Positions 14,813 through 24,648 are shown, counted from the first letter of the stretch. The stretch: 28,215 nt of DNA from Rhodococcus sp. IITR03 (GCA_001017865.1 LATQ01000001.1:1495675-1523889); one strand, 5' to 3'. Notes: generated by a model from the letters alone, not told the origin. Translations and numbers: made by a program.

Positions 14813-16557
14813 GTGAGCGTTCGAGCCTCTGGTCCCACCGTCAGTCGTCGCGGTCTTCTCGGAGCAGCCGCAGGAGCAGCTGTCCTTGCAGGCACGGGAT
14901 GGACGCTCGCGGGGTGGGTACCGCTCGGCGACCCGGCCGCGACGATCCCCGCGCCGCCGGACTTCCCGGCCGACATCCCGCTCTCGCAGCAACAGTTCGT
15001 CAACTGGGCGAAGACCATCCGGTTCGACGCGGTGTGGACCGCGACCGCGCGCACCGCCGACGACGTCGTCCGCCTCGCGAACTGGGCACACGCCCACGCT
15101 TCCGGATCCGTCCCCGAGGATCGATGCACAGCTGGAGTCCGCTCACCCTCGAGGCCGGGCAGGACATCGAGAACGTCGTGCTGGTCGACACCATGTCGCA
15201 GCTGAACCAGGTCGTCGTCGACGCGGGCGCCGCACCTCCGCGCGTGACGGCCGGCGGTGGCGCGAGCATCGAAGCGATCCTCACCGCGCTCGAAGCCAAC
15301 GGACTCGGCTGGGCCAACTCGCCCGCCATCGGCGACATCTCCATCGCAGGGCACTGTCGATCGGTGCCCACGGCGCCACCTATCCGGCAGCGGGGGAGAC
15401 GGTGATCCCCGGCCAGTCGTTCGGCTCCCTGTCCAATCTCGTCCTGGCCCTGACCGCCGTGGTGTGGAACCCGTCGGCCGGTGCCTACGAACTCCGCGAC
15501 TTCCGCCGCGCCGACCCGGAGATCGGACCCCTGCTCGCCCACCTCGGACGCACCTTCGTCACCTCGGTGACGCTGCAGGCCGGAGCGAACTACCGGGTGC
15601 GCTGCCAGAGCTTCACCGACATCCCGTGGCGCGAACTGTTCGCACCGCCCGGCTCGCCGGGACGCACCTTCGAGCGTTACGTCGAGGAGCACGGGCGGGT
15701 CGAGGCGATCTGGTTCCCCTTCACCGAGACGCCTGGCTCAAGATCTGGTCGGTCTCCCCGGAGAAGCCCGCCGCCTCCCGTGAGGTGCAGGCCCGTACAA
15801 CTACTACTTCTCGGACAGCCTGCCCGAGGAACTCACCGACCTGCTCGGCCAGGTCGTGCGCGGTGCCCAGGGCGTCACACCGGCCTTCGGTGCGTCGCAG
15901 TTCGGTGCAGTGGCCGCGGGACTCGCAGCGACCGGCACGAGCGATCTGTGGGGTTGGTCCAAGGACCTGCTGTTCTACCTGCGCGCCGCGACCCTGCGCG
16001 TGGTCGCCGGTGGCGGTGTCGTCGTGACGAGACGCGACAACATCGCCCGCGTCATCAACGAGTTCACGACGTGGTTGCACGAGCGGATGACGCATTACGC
16101 CTCGCTCGGTCAGTACCCCGTGAACATGCCGTTCGAGGTACGTCTGTGCAAGGTCGACGACGCCGACGAGGTGCTCGTCGACGCCGCCGGGGTGCCCGAC
16201 CTGTCGCCGGTGCGTCCCCGCCCCGACCGGCCCGACTGGGACACCGCGATCTGGATGAACGTGGTCTCGATCCCCGGAACGGCCGGGATGCCGGCCTTCT
16301 TCCGCGAGATGGAGCAGTGGATGGCCGCCCATTATTCGGGCGACTATGCAACCTTCCGGTCCGAGTGGTCGAAGGGCTGGGCGTTCGACGATCAGGGCGG
16401 CTACCGCGACCCCGGTTTCCTCGGGGACACGGTGCCGGCCATGTACCGCACCGGATTGCCGTCCGGGCAGGGCTGGGACGCCGCGCTCGCGGCCTTCGAG
16501 CAGTACGACCCGCATCGGGTGTTCAGCAACCGGTTCCTCGACCGCCTGCTGCCCTGA
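14813..16557 (+). CDS. Exported FAD-linked cholesterol/sterol oxidase, VAO type (four apparent frameshifts)
   Basis: The repaired protein is about 582 residues and resembles Brevibacterium-type cholesterol oxidase with covalently bound FAD. The N-terminus has a twin-arginine signal 'SRRGLLGAAAGAAVLAG'. 'PRGSMHSWSPL' carries the histidine expected to link FAD, and 'VTAGGGASIEAILTALEANGLGWANSPAIGDISIAGALSIGAHG' is the PP-loop FAD-binding domain. The C-terminal half is the cholesterol-oxidase substrate domain. One base is missing near each of 15098, 15351, 15733 and 15791, all in G or C runs. GTG 14813 places the RR motif ~12 residues in; TTG 14771 is an alternative. A KstR-like box lies upstream, suggesting induction by sterols. 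Confidence 0.85.
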
Positions 16558-16566
16558 CGTCCCGTC

Positions 16567-17192
16567 TCAGCACCCCGTGTGCGAGAAGGCCCGCATATAG
16601 CCGGCGGTCTGGTAGGCATACGCCCACGCCCAGTACGACAGGGCGATGTCGGCAGGGCTGGCGGCCATGATGAGCTCGCCGTCGAAACATCGGTCGAGGA
16701 TGAAGCGTGCGCGGGAGACGTGCGGCACGAAGGTCACGACGATGACGCTCTCCCAGCCGCGCTGCTCCGCGAGTCGACGCAGTTCCATCGCTTCACCGCG
16801 CGTGGTCGGCGGATCCGGCTCGAAGCACGTGACGGGGAATTCGTAACGCGGGTGGTCGCACAGGTCCGTCAACCAGACGTCCTTCGTGCCGTTGGGATTC
16901 GACACCACGACCTCGGGTGCGAAGCCTTCGAGTGCGAGTTCGAGCGCGTAGGGATAGCGCTCGTAGATCGCACCGCCGAGGACGAAGATCGCATCGGCCC
17001 GGCGATACGGGCTGAGGTTCTCGATCTCGATCTGCGGGGCCACGTAGACGGGCACTCCCGCGGCGACGAACGCGCACGCGACGAGCACGAGGACGGCGAG
17101 CCACCGTCGTCGCCGTGGTCGTGGCCTGGTGAGGGTGGAACCTCCGGAGTTCTCCGGCGCGTCCTGCTGGGAGGCCTGTGTCGTCGCGTCAT
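16567..17192 (-). CDS. YdcF/DUF218-family membrane protein (apparent frameshift near the N-terminus)
   Basis: The main part (17088 to 16567) carries a hydrophobic segment 'WLAVLVLVACAFVAAGVPVYVA', then 'ADAIFVLGGAIYERYPYALELALEG', 'TTRGEAMELRRLAEQRGWESVIVVTFVPHVSRARFILDRCF'; these are the DUF218 motifs ('D.IVVLGG', 'N...EA', 'VT...H..RA'). The family is tied to envelope and vancomycin-sensitivity (SanA-like) functions, but its reaction is unknown. No start codon fits well in that frame. ATG 17192 in another frame joins it by adding one C near 17173 (GGCCCTCCC), giving a polar, Arg-rich cytoplasmic tail before the membrane helix. I therefore take 17192 as start; this join is less certain than the others. 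Repaired length ~208. Confidence 0.7.
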
Positions 17193-17506
17193 CCGCTGAT
17201 TTCCGTTCCCCCCGACCGGAGCCGGAGCGTCTCGCGAGTGCGGTGCCGCGTTTCAGTTTAGCATATAAGTCTGTTTTTCAGGCTCAAAACAAACTTGAAG
17301 AATCTTTTGCTGATGAACGGTGCTCGCTTTCCTCGCGGGCGCAGATCGAGAGGGCTACTCCGTGAGGCGATGGCGGCGAAGAACGAACCGTCCAAGAGGA
17401 ACGGGACGGATTGATGTTCGTGAACGATCCGCCATTCGTCGCCCATCGGTCGAGACCGCTCTTGTCACTCGGATTCATCGGAAGTCACGTCGGGACCGAG
17501 AATGCA
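17193..17506. other. Gene-poor interval with an AT-rich hairpin (17267-17296)
   Basis: I find no convincing gene in this 314-base stretch. Roughly 17250-17312 is strikingly AT-rich for the window. AAGT-C-TGTTTT / AAAACA-A-ACTT (17267-17296) forms a 10-bp hairpin with one mismatch and an 8-base loop. On the minus strand TTGAGC and TATGCT, 16 bases apart, could be the promoter of the ydcF gene, with the hairpin overlapping it. The remainder up to the tRNA terminator shows nothing else I can support. Confidence 0.5.
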
Positions 17507-17544
17507 GTCAGGGCACCTTCTCCGTGAGGAGAAAGTGCCCTGAC
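17507..17544 (-). terminator. Terminator hairpin downstream of tRNA-Pro
   Basis: GTCAGGGCAC / GTGCCCTGAC are perfect 10-bp arms with further TTCTC/GAGAA pairing inside. The hairpin begins 15 bases past the tRNA 3' end on the minus strand. Confidence 0.8.
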
Positions 17545-17559
17545 GAGTTCTTCCACGAG

Positions 17560-17633
<74 letters not shown>

Positions 17634-17648
17634 TATTGAACCTCGGTC

Positions 17649-17678
17649 AGCTTACAACACGAGGCCGCAGAAGATTAA
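17649..17678 (-). promoter_or_regulatory. Candidate tRNA-Pro promoter
   Basis: On the minus strand TTAATC (17673-17678) and TAAGCT (17649-17654) are 18 bases apart; transcription would start a few bases before the mature tRNA 5' end at 17633. The -10 is good and the -35 weak. Confidence 0.4.
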
Positions 17679-17687
17679 ATCGGCTGG

Positions 17688-18641
17688 TCAGCGACGTAAC
17701 CCGGCGCGCTCGGCCGCATCACCGCTGGCCTGCTGCGCGGTGTCGCGCGAGGCCGGAACGAGGGTGAGCAGAGTGGCCTCCGGACGGCAGAAGAACCGGG
17801 CAGGAGCGAACGGCGAGGTGCCGATGCCCGCAGAGACGTGCAGTCGCATGCGGGCACCCCAGCGCGACGCGCCCTTCACCCGCGACCGGTCGATCCCGCA
17901 GTTGGTCACCAGCGCGCCGTAGAACGGCAGGCACAGCTGACCGCCGTGGGTGTGGCCCGCGAGGACGAGGTCGTAGCCGTCCTCGGCGAAGCGATCGAGC
18001 ACCCGCGGCTCGGGGGAGTGCGTCATGCCCAGCCGCAGATCGGCCGAGGGATCGGCCGCGCCGGCGATCGTCTCGTACCGGTCGCGGTCGAGATGCGGGT
18101 CGTCGACACCACCGACGGCGATGCGCACGCCGCCGACCTCGATGTCGCGGCGCACGTGCGTCATGTCCTGCCAGCCACGCTCGGTGAACGCCGCACGCAG
18201 GTCGCCCCACGGGAGCGGAGGACCGTAGACGCGGTCGTGCTCCTTGTCGAAGTAGGTGAGCGGGTTCTTCAGCACGGGAGCGAAGTAGTCGTTGCTCCCG
18301 AAGACGAACAGACCCGGGCGGGCGAGGAGTCCGCCCAGCGCCTGGACGACGGCCGGAACGGCCTTCGGATGCGACAGGTTGTCGCCCGTGTTCACGACGA
18401 GGTCGGGCTCGAGGCCGTCGAGCTCGCGCAACCAGTTCTGTTTCAGCTTCTGGTTGGGAGTCATGTGCAGGTCGCTGATGTGCAGGACCCGCAGTGTCGA
18501 CGCGCCGGGCGCGAGCACCGGCACCGTGACCTCGCGAAGAGTGAACGCGTTCCGTTCGATCAGCGTGGCGTAACCGAGGCCGAGAGCGGCGGCGCCGGCA
18601 GCACCGAGGGTTACGCGGCGAATTGCAGACAGGTCAGGCAC
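17688..18641 (-). CDS. Membrane-anchored metallophosphoesterase
   Basis: 317 residues, intact. An N-terminal signal anchor ('RRVTLGAAGAAALGLGYATLI') is followed by the calcineurin-like metal-binding motifs in order: 'HISDLHM' (DxH), 'LVVNTGDN' (GDx2), 'FVFGSND' (GNHD-like, with SND), 'GMTHSPE', and 'VLAGHTHGGQLCLPF' (GHTH). It probably hydrolyses a phosphoester at the outer face of the membrane; substrate unknown. The GTG at 18641 is 6 bases past a TACGCT -10-like element, fitting a leaderless transcript. It stands next to yqeY and ponA2, as I recall for the mycobacterial counterpart. Confidence 0.88.
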   Translation of the reverse strand: MPDLSAIRRVTLGAAGAAALGLGYATLIERNAFTLREVTVPVLAPGASTLRVLHISDLHMTPNQKLKQNWLRELDGLEPDLVVNTGDNLSHPKAVPAVVQALGGLLARPGLFVFGSNDYFAPVLKNPLTYFDKEHDRVYGPPLPWGDLRAAFTERGWQDMTHVRRDIEVGGVRIAVGGVDDPHLDRDRYETIAGAADPSADLRLGMTHSPEPRVLDRFAEDGYDLVLAGHTHGGQLCLPFYGALVTNCGIDRSRVKGASRWGARMRLHVSAGIGTSPFAPARFFCRPEATLLTLVPASRDTAQQASGDAAERAGLRR

Positions 18642-18707
18642 TTCTCCAGCGTACCGCCGTGCGTGGACCTCGCACGTGGTTCGCCTGCCCCGCGTAGCGT
18701 TTCCGGC

Positions 18708-19184
18708 ATGAGCGACACCACATCCTCCCTCGAATCCAGGCTGCGGACGGACCTGACCGCAGCGATGAAGGACAAGGACAAGCTGCGGACCGAGACGCTC
18801 CGGATGCTGCTCGCAGCGATCCGGAACAAGGCGGTGTCCGGCAAGGAGGCGCGTGAGCTGTCCGACGACGAGGTGCTCGAGGTCCTCGCGAAGGAGTCGA
18901 AGAAGCGCGGCGAGGCCGCCGAGATCTACACCGAGAACGGACGCGGCGAGCTCGCGGCCAAGGAGCACGCCGAGGCGCGGATCATCGACGAGTACCTGCC
19001 CACCCCGCTGACCGATGCCGAGCTCGTCGATGTCGTCGACACCGCCCTCGCGCGCGTCGCGGAGGAACTCGGCGCGCGGCCGGGTCCGAAGAACATGGGC
19101 CAGGTGATGAAGGCCGCTACCGAGATCGCGGCAGGCAAGGCCGACGGCAAGCGCCTGTCCGCAGCCGTGCGTTCACGCCTGTAA
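18708..19184 (+). CDS. GatB/YqeY domain protein
   Basis: 158 residues, intact. The sequence 'SLESRLRTDLTAAMKDKDKLRTETLRMLLAAIRNKAV' and the later 'EIYTENGRGELAAKEHAEARIIDEYLPTPLTDAEL', 'GPKNMGQVMKAATEIAAGKADGKRLSAAVRSRL' match YqeY, a helical domain shared with the tRNA-binding tail of GatB. Its cellular role is unclear, possibly tRNA-related. A TAGCGT -10-like element ends 7 bases before the ATG, with no Shine-Dalgarno. It is divergent from the metallophosphoesterase (66 bases between starts) and convergent with ponA2 (20 bases between stops). Confidence 0.92.
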   Translation: MSDTTSSLESRLRTDLTAAMKDKDKLRTETLRMLLAAIRNKAVSGKEARELSDDEVLEVLAKESKKRGEAAEIYTENGRGELAAKEHAEARIIDEYLPTPLTDAELVDVVDTALARVAEELGARPGPKNMGQVMKAATEIAAGKADGKRLSAAVRSRL

Positions 19185-19204
19185 CCGAACGGAAGCCCTG
19201 CGGC

Positions 19205-21645
19205 TCAGTTGTCGGGGCGGCTCGGTGTCGTCGTGGGAGTGGACTCCTCCTCCGCCGGCGGACCGCGACCGCTCTGCTCGAGCTCACGTCCTGGGATGGG
19301 CGCGGGCGTCGACCGGCGGGTCGTGTCGGGCACCTCGCGGTCGCGCGGGCGGGCCGGGGTGGCGCTCGTGGTGGGAGCCACGCGGACCGATCCGTCGCTG
19401 ATGAACAGCGTGACCGTCGATCCCGGGACGGCCGAGCCGCTCGGGGACGTACCCGTCACCGTTCCGGCGCGTTCCTCACCGGCGATCGTGGCCTCCGAGA
19501 CCGAGAATCCGGCGTCCTGCAGTCGCTGCACAGCGCGGTCCTTCGACAGGCCCGTCACGTCCGGAACCTGGGCGTTGCCCGCGCCGCGGACGTACCGGGG
19601 ATCGGGGGCGGGCAGCTCGATGGAACCGAACTTGTTCGCCACCGGCAGCATCGCCGAGAACCACGTCCGCGCCGGTTCGGTACCGCCGAAGAGGTTGCCG
19701 TCGTAGCAGGGGCGGACCGGACCGAGCAGATCTGGCCGGGGGTGGGGGAGTCGCCGTAGGTGTAGACCACACCGGCGAACCGGTTGGTGAAGCCGAGGAA
19801 GGCCGACGACATGTGCGACTCCGTCGTACCGGTCTTCGCCGCGACCGGCAGGTTCCAGCCCACCGACCCCGCGGCACCCGAAGCGGTACCGCCGGCGGAG
19901 GTGTCCTTGCTCATCGCCGTCGCGAGGGTGTCGGCGAGGCCGGGCTCGACCACCTGCTCACACGCCTGCTGCGTGATCGGCACGGGCTTGCCCTCGCGGT
20001 CGAACACTTCCTCGATCGGGCTGGGCGGGCACCACTTGCCGTGCGAGGCGAGTGTCGCCGCGACGTTCGACAGCTCCAGCGCGTTGATCCACGTCGGCCC
20101 GAGCGTGTACGAGCCGAGGTGCTGGTCCTTCTGCATCTCGGCCATCGACTGGTCGCCGAAGCCGGAGGTGCGGGGCTGCAGGTACGACCGCAGGCCCAGG
20201 CGCACCGACATGTCGACAACCGCGTCGACGCCGGTGGCCTCGATGAGCTTGACGAACGCCGTGTTCGGCGACTGTGCCAGCGCGTCGGTCACCGACAGTC
20301 GCGACGGATAGGGCGCGGCGTTCTCGACGCAGTAGTAGTTGGCCGGGCAGCCGCGGGCACCGCCGTCGCCCAGACCGCGGGCGTTGTAGCGGGACGGGAC
20401 GTCGAGCACGGCAGAGGTGCCGAGACCCTGTTCCATGGCGGCGGCGACGGTGAAGATCTTGAAGATCGACCCGGCGCCGTGACCGGCCAGCGAGTAGGGC
20501 TGCGGCTGGACCGTCTCCTTGGCCTCGGCGTCGAGACCGAACTTGCGGCTCGACCCCATGGCGAGGACCTTGTGCGAATCCTGGCCCGGTTCGATCACGT
20601 TCATCACCGAGGCCACGTCGTCGACGGTGGGCTGGTGAACCGGTCGAGCGACTCCTTGACGGAGTTCTGGACCTCGGGGTCGAGGGTCGTGCGGATGAGA
20701 TATCCGCCCCGGTCGATCTGCTCGCGCGACAGGCCGGAGTTCTCGAGGTACTGCAGCGCGTACTCGCAGAAGTAGCCGCGGTCGTCGGCGGCGATGCAGC
20801 CGCGGGGGAGCGTGTTGGGCTCGGGCAGCACGCCGAGCGGCAGTTCCTTCGCAGCGCGGATCTCGTCGGCGCGCTCCGGGATGTTGTCGATCATCGTGTC
20901 GAGCACGATGTTGCGACGGGCGAGCACACCGTCGGGATTGGTGTACGGGTTCAGCGCCGAGCTGGACTGCACCATGCCCGCGAGCATCGCGCTTGCGGGA
21001 TGTTCAGGTCCTTCGCGTCGATGCCGAAGTAGGTCTGGGCGGCGTCCTGGATGCCGAACGACCCGTTGCCGAAGGGGACGAGGTTCAGATAGCGGGTGAG
21101 GATCTCGTCCTTGGTGAGCTGATCGTCGAGGGTCAGCGCCATGCGGATCTCACGGATCTTGCGAGCCGGCGTCGTCTCGATCGCCGCGCGGCGTTCGGCG
21201 TCGGTCTTCGCGATCACGTGCAGCAGGTAGTTCTTGACGTACTGCTGGTCGATCGTGGAGGCGCCCTGCTCGACCTGACCGCTCGTGGTGTTGGTGAGGA
21301 ACGCGCGGATCGTGCCCTGCCAGTCGACGCCTGGTGCTCGGGGAACCGCTTGTCCTCGATCGAGACGATCGCCAGCTTCATCTCGTTGGAGATCTGGTCG
21401 CTGGGCACCTCGAAGCGACGCTGGTCGTAGAGCCACGCGATCGGCTCGCCCGCCTTGTCGACCATGGTCGTCACGGCTGGGACGACACCTTCGACGAGCT
21501 CTGCGGAACTGTTGTCGACGGTGTCCGCGGCGCGGTTCGAGACGTACCCGAATCCACCCGCGGCGGGGAAGAGCATCCCTGCTACGAGAACGCCGCCGAG
21601 GGCCGTGCAACCAGCGAGCTTCGCCACCGTTCTTCGGATCGACAC
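19205..21645 (-). CDS. ponA2: Bifunctional class A penicillin-binding protein, PonA2 type, with PASTA domain (four apparent frameshifts)
   Basis: Polymerises and cross-links peptidoglycan at the outer face of the membrane. Repaired length 814 residues, close to the ~810 I recall for mycobacterial PonA2. Order: N-terminal membrane anchor, transglycosylase domain ('EDKRFPEHQGVDWQG', 'GASTIDQQYVKN', 'RKIREIRMAL'), transpeptidase with 'SIFK' (active serine), 'SPN' and 'KTGTTE', then one PASTA domain ('VPDVTGLSKDRAVQRLQDAGF') and a disordered Pro/Thr-rich tail. One base is missing near each of 21330, 20991, 20631 and 19723. GTG 21645 follows a TAGTGT -10-like element by 6 bases. It lies head-to-head with whiB4, 275 bases apart. 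Confidence 0.93.
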
Positions 21646-21740
21646 GCCTACACACTACGTGGCGGGGGACCGGCCGGCCGTTTCCAGGGAGCGGGCGTGG
21701 CACGACGGGCGCTGTGAAAACGCCTCCGACGTGCAACTTT

Positions 21741-21752
21741 GTACGTACGTAC
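21741..21752. promoter_or_regulatory. Perfect palindrome in the ponA2-whiB4 divergent region
   Basis: GTACGTACGTAC is a 12-bp perfect palindrome and also a triple GTAC repeat, 21 bases upstream of the whiB4 -35 element. It could be an operator; no matching regulator is known to me. Confidence 0.3.
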
Positions 21753-21772
21753 CAGAAAAGGTTTCGTTCGCC

Positions 21773-21801
21773 TTGCGCGTGGGCATCAGTTTACCTAGAT
21801 T
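21773..21801 (+). promoter_or_regulatory. Probable whiB4 promoter
   Basis: TTGCGC (21773-21778) and TAGATT (21796-21801) are 17 bases apart, a good sigma-A-type match. It implies a ~110-base 5' leader before whiB4, unusual here where many genes look leaderless. Confidence 0.6.
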
Positions 21802-21920
21802 GAGACATCAGTGTGACGCAGATAACACCTTGACGGGCAGGTTTCGCGCCGTCGCGGCACACGGGCGGCGCAGACCTCGAACACCGCGAACCGGCGTTCG
21901 GAAAGTAAAGGGGCAACTGA

Positions 21921-22243
21921 ATGCACATGACCACCCCGACGACCCGACTCGACGTCGATCAGGCCGAAGCGCGCATCGCTTGGGTCTCCAAGGCTCGCTG
22001 CCGCGAAGTCGATCCCGATGAACTGTTCGTGCGTGGCGCAGCGCAGCGCAAGGCTGCGGTGATCTGCCGGCACTGCCCGGTGATGCTCGAGTGCGGGGCG
22101 GACGCCTCGACAACCGTGTCGAGTTCGGCGTGTGGGGAGGCATGACGGAGCGGCAGCGTCGTGCTCTCCTCAAGCAGCATCCCGAGGTCGAGTCCTGGGC
22201 CGATTTCTTCCAGGCGCAGCGACAGCACCAGAGCGCGGTCTAG
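21921..22243 (+). CDS. whiB4: WhiB-family iron-sulfur regulator, WhiB4 type (one apparent frameshift)
   Basis: 107 residues after repair. The four cluster cysteines are C27, C49, C52 and C58 (C-x21-CxxC-x5-C), followed by the 'GVWGG' turn and a basic 'TERQRRALLKQ' segment for DNA binding. WhiB4 in mycobacteria senses oxygen and oxidants through its [4Fe-4S] cluster and controls antioxidant genes. A C is missing near 22106 (GACGCCCTC); without it the protein loses the GVWGG turn. ATG 21921 has AAAGGGG 7 bases upstream; ATG 21927 is an alternative. Assignment to WhiB4 rests on position between ponA2 and the two ATPases as well as sequence. Confidence 0.88.
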
Positions 22244-22277
22244 TCACCACCTCACCGGTACGAACCGCCGAGATCAT

Positions 22278-22306
22278 GACCCGCGAGACATCACGCCTCG
22301 CGGGTC
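22278..22306. terminator. Bidirectional terminator between whiB4 and the ATPase gene
   Basis: GACCCGCGAG / CTCGCGGGTC are perfect 10-bp arms around a 9-base loop. The hairpin contains the stop codon of the converging ATPase gene and lies 34 bases after the whiB4 stop. Confidence 0.75.
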
Positions 22307-23418
22307 AATTGCTCACCCACCGCCCGCAGCGCCTCGAGATCCGAGACCTCGAAGGGCAGCGAGGGCACCCCGACCACGGGGACGGTGGGATTCGCCGCGG
22401 TGAAGTTGCGTAGCAACCGCAGCTCCCGCTTGGCGATCACGGCCCGGTGCGCGTGGATGCGGAGAACGGCCTCCGCGCCTTCGCGTCCACGCCCTCCTCC
22501 TCGGCGAGCTGGTCCGCTGCGGCGAGGGCGTGATCGGACGGCAACGCCGACAGTGTCGGATGGGTGCGGTTGAGCACCAGGCCCGACAGCGGCATGCGAT
22601 CGCCCGAGAGTCGCTCGACGAAGAACGACGCCTCGCGCAGCGCATCGGGTTCGGGTGCCGCGACCACCATGAAGTGGGTTCCCGGCTGCTGCAGCAACCG
22701 TAGGTGCGGTTGGCGCGCTCGCGGAAGCCCCCGAACATCGAGTCCAGCGACTGCACGAAGGCCGACGCGTCCGACAGCATCTGGCTCCCGACGATCGTCG
22801 AGACCGCCTTGAGCGCGAGCCCCATCGCGCCGGTCACCAGGCGGCCGAAGCCACGCCCGGGTGCAGTGAAGATCCGGATCATCCGGCCGTCGAGAAAGGC
22901 TCCGAGTCGCTGGGGAGCGTCGAGGAAATCGAGCGCGTTCCGGGACGGCGGGGTGTCGACGATGATGAGATCCCACTCGTCGCTCTGCGCGAGCTGACCG
23001 AGCTTCTCCATCGCCATGTACTCCTGCGTGCCGGAGAAGGACGACGCCACGGTCTGATAGAAGGGGTTGTCGAGGATCTGCTGCGCCTTCTCCGGCGTCG
23101 AGTGCTCGAGCACCATGTCGTCGAAGGTGCGACGCATGTTGAGCATCATCGCGTGCAGCTCGCCCTTCGCCTCCGGCCCGAGCTCCACCTTCTGCGGGGA
23201 GTTGTCGAGCGAGCGACCCCGAGGGCCTGCGCCAGTCGCCGCGCCGGGTCGATCGTGAGCACCACGACGCTGCGCCCCCGCTCGGCCGCGCGCAACGCGA
23301 GCGCCGCGGCGGTGGTCGTCTTGCCGACACCTCCCGATCCGCAGCACACGATCACCCGGGACGAGCGGTCGTCCAGGATGCGGCCGACGTCGAGGGCCTT
23401 CCGGATCGGTGCGCTCAT
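22291..23418 (-). CDS. ArsA/GET3-like ATPase, second of a pair (three apparent frameshifts)
   Basis: About 376 residues after repair; matches the protein I recall as M. tuberculosis Rv3680. The Walker A is 'GSGGVGKTT' (residues 27-35), where the signature lysine of ArsA-type deviant Walker A (KGGxGK) is serine 28. '[19 protein letters not shown]' is the switch/Walker B region and '[16 protein letters not shown]' and 'LVLNRTHP' are conserved later. Bases are missing near 23220, 22699 and 22477. The start overlaps the stop of the first ATPase (ATGA), so the two are made together and likely form a heterodimer. In mycobacteria the pair is implicated in tolerance to toxic metabolites and membrane-related handling. 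It converges on whiB4. Confidence 0.85.
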
Positions 23419-24427
23419 CGGACACCCTGCTCGGCGAGGGCGTCGGCGAGTTCGTAGAGGCCACCGAGATCGACACCGTCGGCCAGGGCCGGTAGGGACA
23501 TGCGTGCCACCTTCACTTCGTCGAGTTGAGCGGCGCTCACCTGTTGCGCCTGGAGTACCGCGGCGTGCTCGATGGTCTCGGTCAGCAGGCCGGCGAAATC
23601 GTCGTCGGACAGCTTGATGGACACCTTCTCCAGGGTCGTCCGGACCGCGGGCCCCGCGATGCGGCCGGCGGCGACGTCGTCGACGAGTTCCTCGGGCAGG
23701 TGTTCGGGGGCGGTGCGGTTGACGATCACCGTGCCCATCCGGAGATCGGCGGCCTCGAGTTCGTCCACCGCGTCGGCCGTCTCCTGCACCGGCAGAGCCT
23801 CGAGCAGGGTCACCAGGTGGACCACGGTCTGGTCGGAGTGCAGCAGCCGGACCACGCCCTCGCTCTGCGACCGGATCGGACCGGACTTCGCGAGATCGGC
23901 CATGGCTTGGTGACGTCGAGGAAGCTGCCGATGCGGCCGGTAGGCGGGGAATCGACGACGACCGCGTCGTAGACGGGGGTACCCGACGCGTCGGTCCGCA
24001 CCACCGTCTCCTTGATCTTGCCGGTGAGGATCACGTCGCGCAGACCCGGCGCGAGCGTGGTCACGAACTCGATCGCCCCCATCCGTCGCATCGCGCGACC
24101 TGCGAATCCGAGGTTGTAGAACATGTCGAGGTATTCGAGGAAGGCCGCCTCGATGTCGATCGCGAGAGCCGACACCTCTCCGCCACCCGGCGCGGTCGCG
24201 ATCTTCGTCTCGACCGGCGGGAGCGGCGGGACGTCGAACAGCTGCGCGATGCCCTGACGTCCCTCGGTCTCGACGAGCAGGACCTTGCGACCTCCGGCGG
24301 CGAGCGCCAGCGCGAGCGCCGCGGCCACGGTGGACTTCCCGGTGCCACCCTTGCCGGACACGAAGTGCAGTCGCGCCTGGGCGGCGCCTGCCGGCCATTC
24401 GCCGGAATGTGATGTCGGAGATGCCAC
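23415..24427 (-). CDS. ArsA/GET3-like ATPase, first of a pair (one apparent frameshift)
   Basis: About 337 residues after repair; counterpart of what I recall as Rv3679. The deviant Walker A 'GKGGTGKST' (residues 25-33) keeps the signature lysine K26. '[26 protein letters not shown]' is the switch region, and '[18 protein letters not shown]' follows. A G is missing near 23907 (AAGGCC). The start is GTG 24427 or 24433; a TATAGG element just upstream on the minus strand favours a leaderless transcript and the nearer GTG. It is divergent from the small gene at 24481. Confidence 0.85.
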
Positions 24428-24480
24428 GATCACGAGCCTATAAGTCGTGGACGGTGAACGGTGCCGGATAGGGTCAGGAC

Positions 24481-24645
24481 ATGAGTGAAACCACCACATG
24501 GGAATACGCAACCGTGCCGCTGCTCACGCACGCGACCAAGCAGATCCTCGACCAGTGGGGTGCCGACGGCTGGGAGCTCGTCACCGTCCTGCCCGGCCCC
24601 ACCGGTGAGCAGCACGTCGCCTACCTCAAGCGTCCGAAGGGCTGA
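24481..24645 (+). CDS. Small conserved protein, DUF4177-like
   Basis: 54 residues beginning 'MSETTTWEYATVPLL' and containing 'ILDQWGADGWELVTVL', the 'WEY.TV.......LN..G.DGWELV' pattern of DUF4177 proteins. Function unknown. A TAGGGT -10-like element ends 7 bases before the ATG, with no Shine-Dalgarno. It is followed after 3 bases by the RidA gene, so the two are co-transcribed. Confidence 0.85.
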   Translation: MSETTTWEYATVPLLTHATKQILDQWGADGWELVTVLPGPTGEQHVAYLKRPKG

Positions 24646-24648
24646 CCC

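Noticed and set aside
17258..17478. Two short minus-strand ORFs (62-64 codons) in the AT-rich interval
   Set aside because: No ribosome site, no recognisable motif, and overlapping alternative frames with similar scores; judged chance ORFs.
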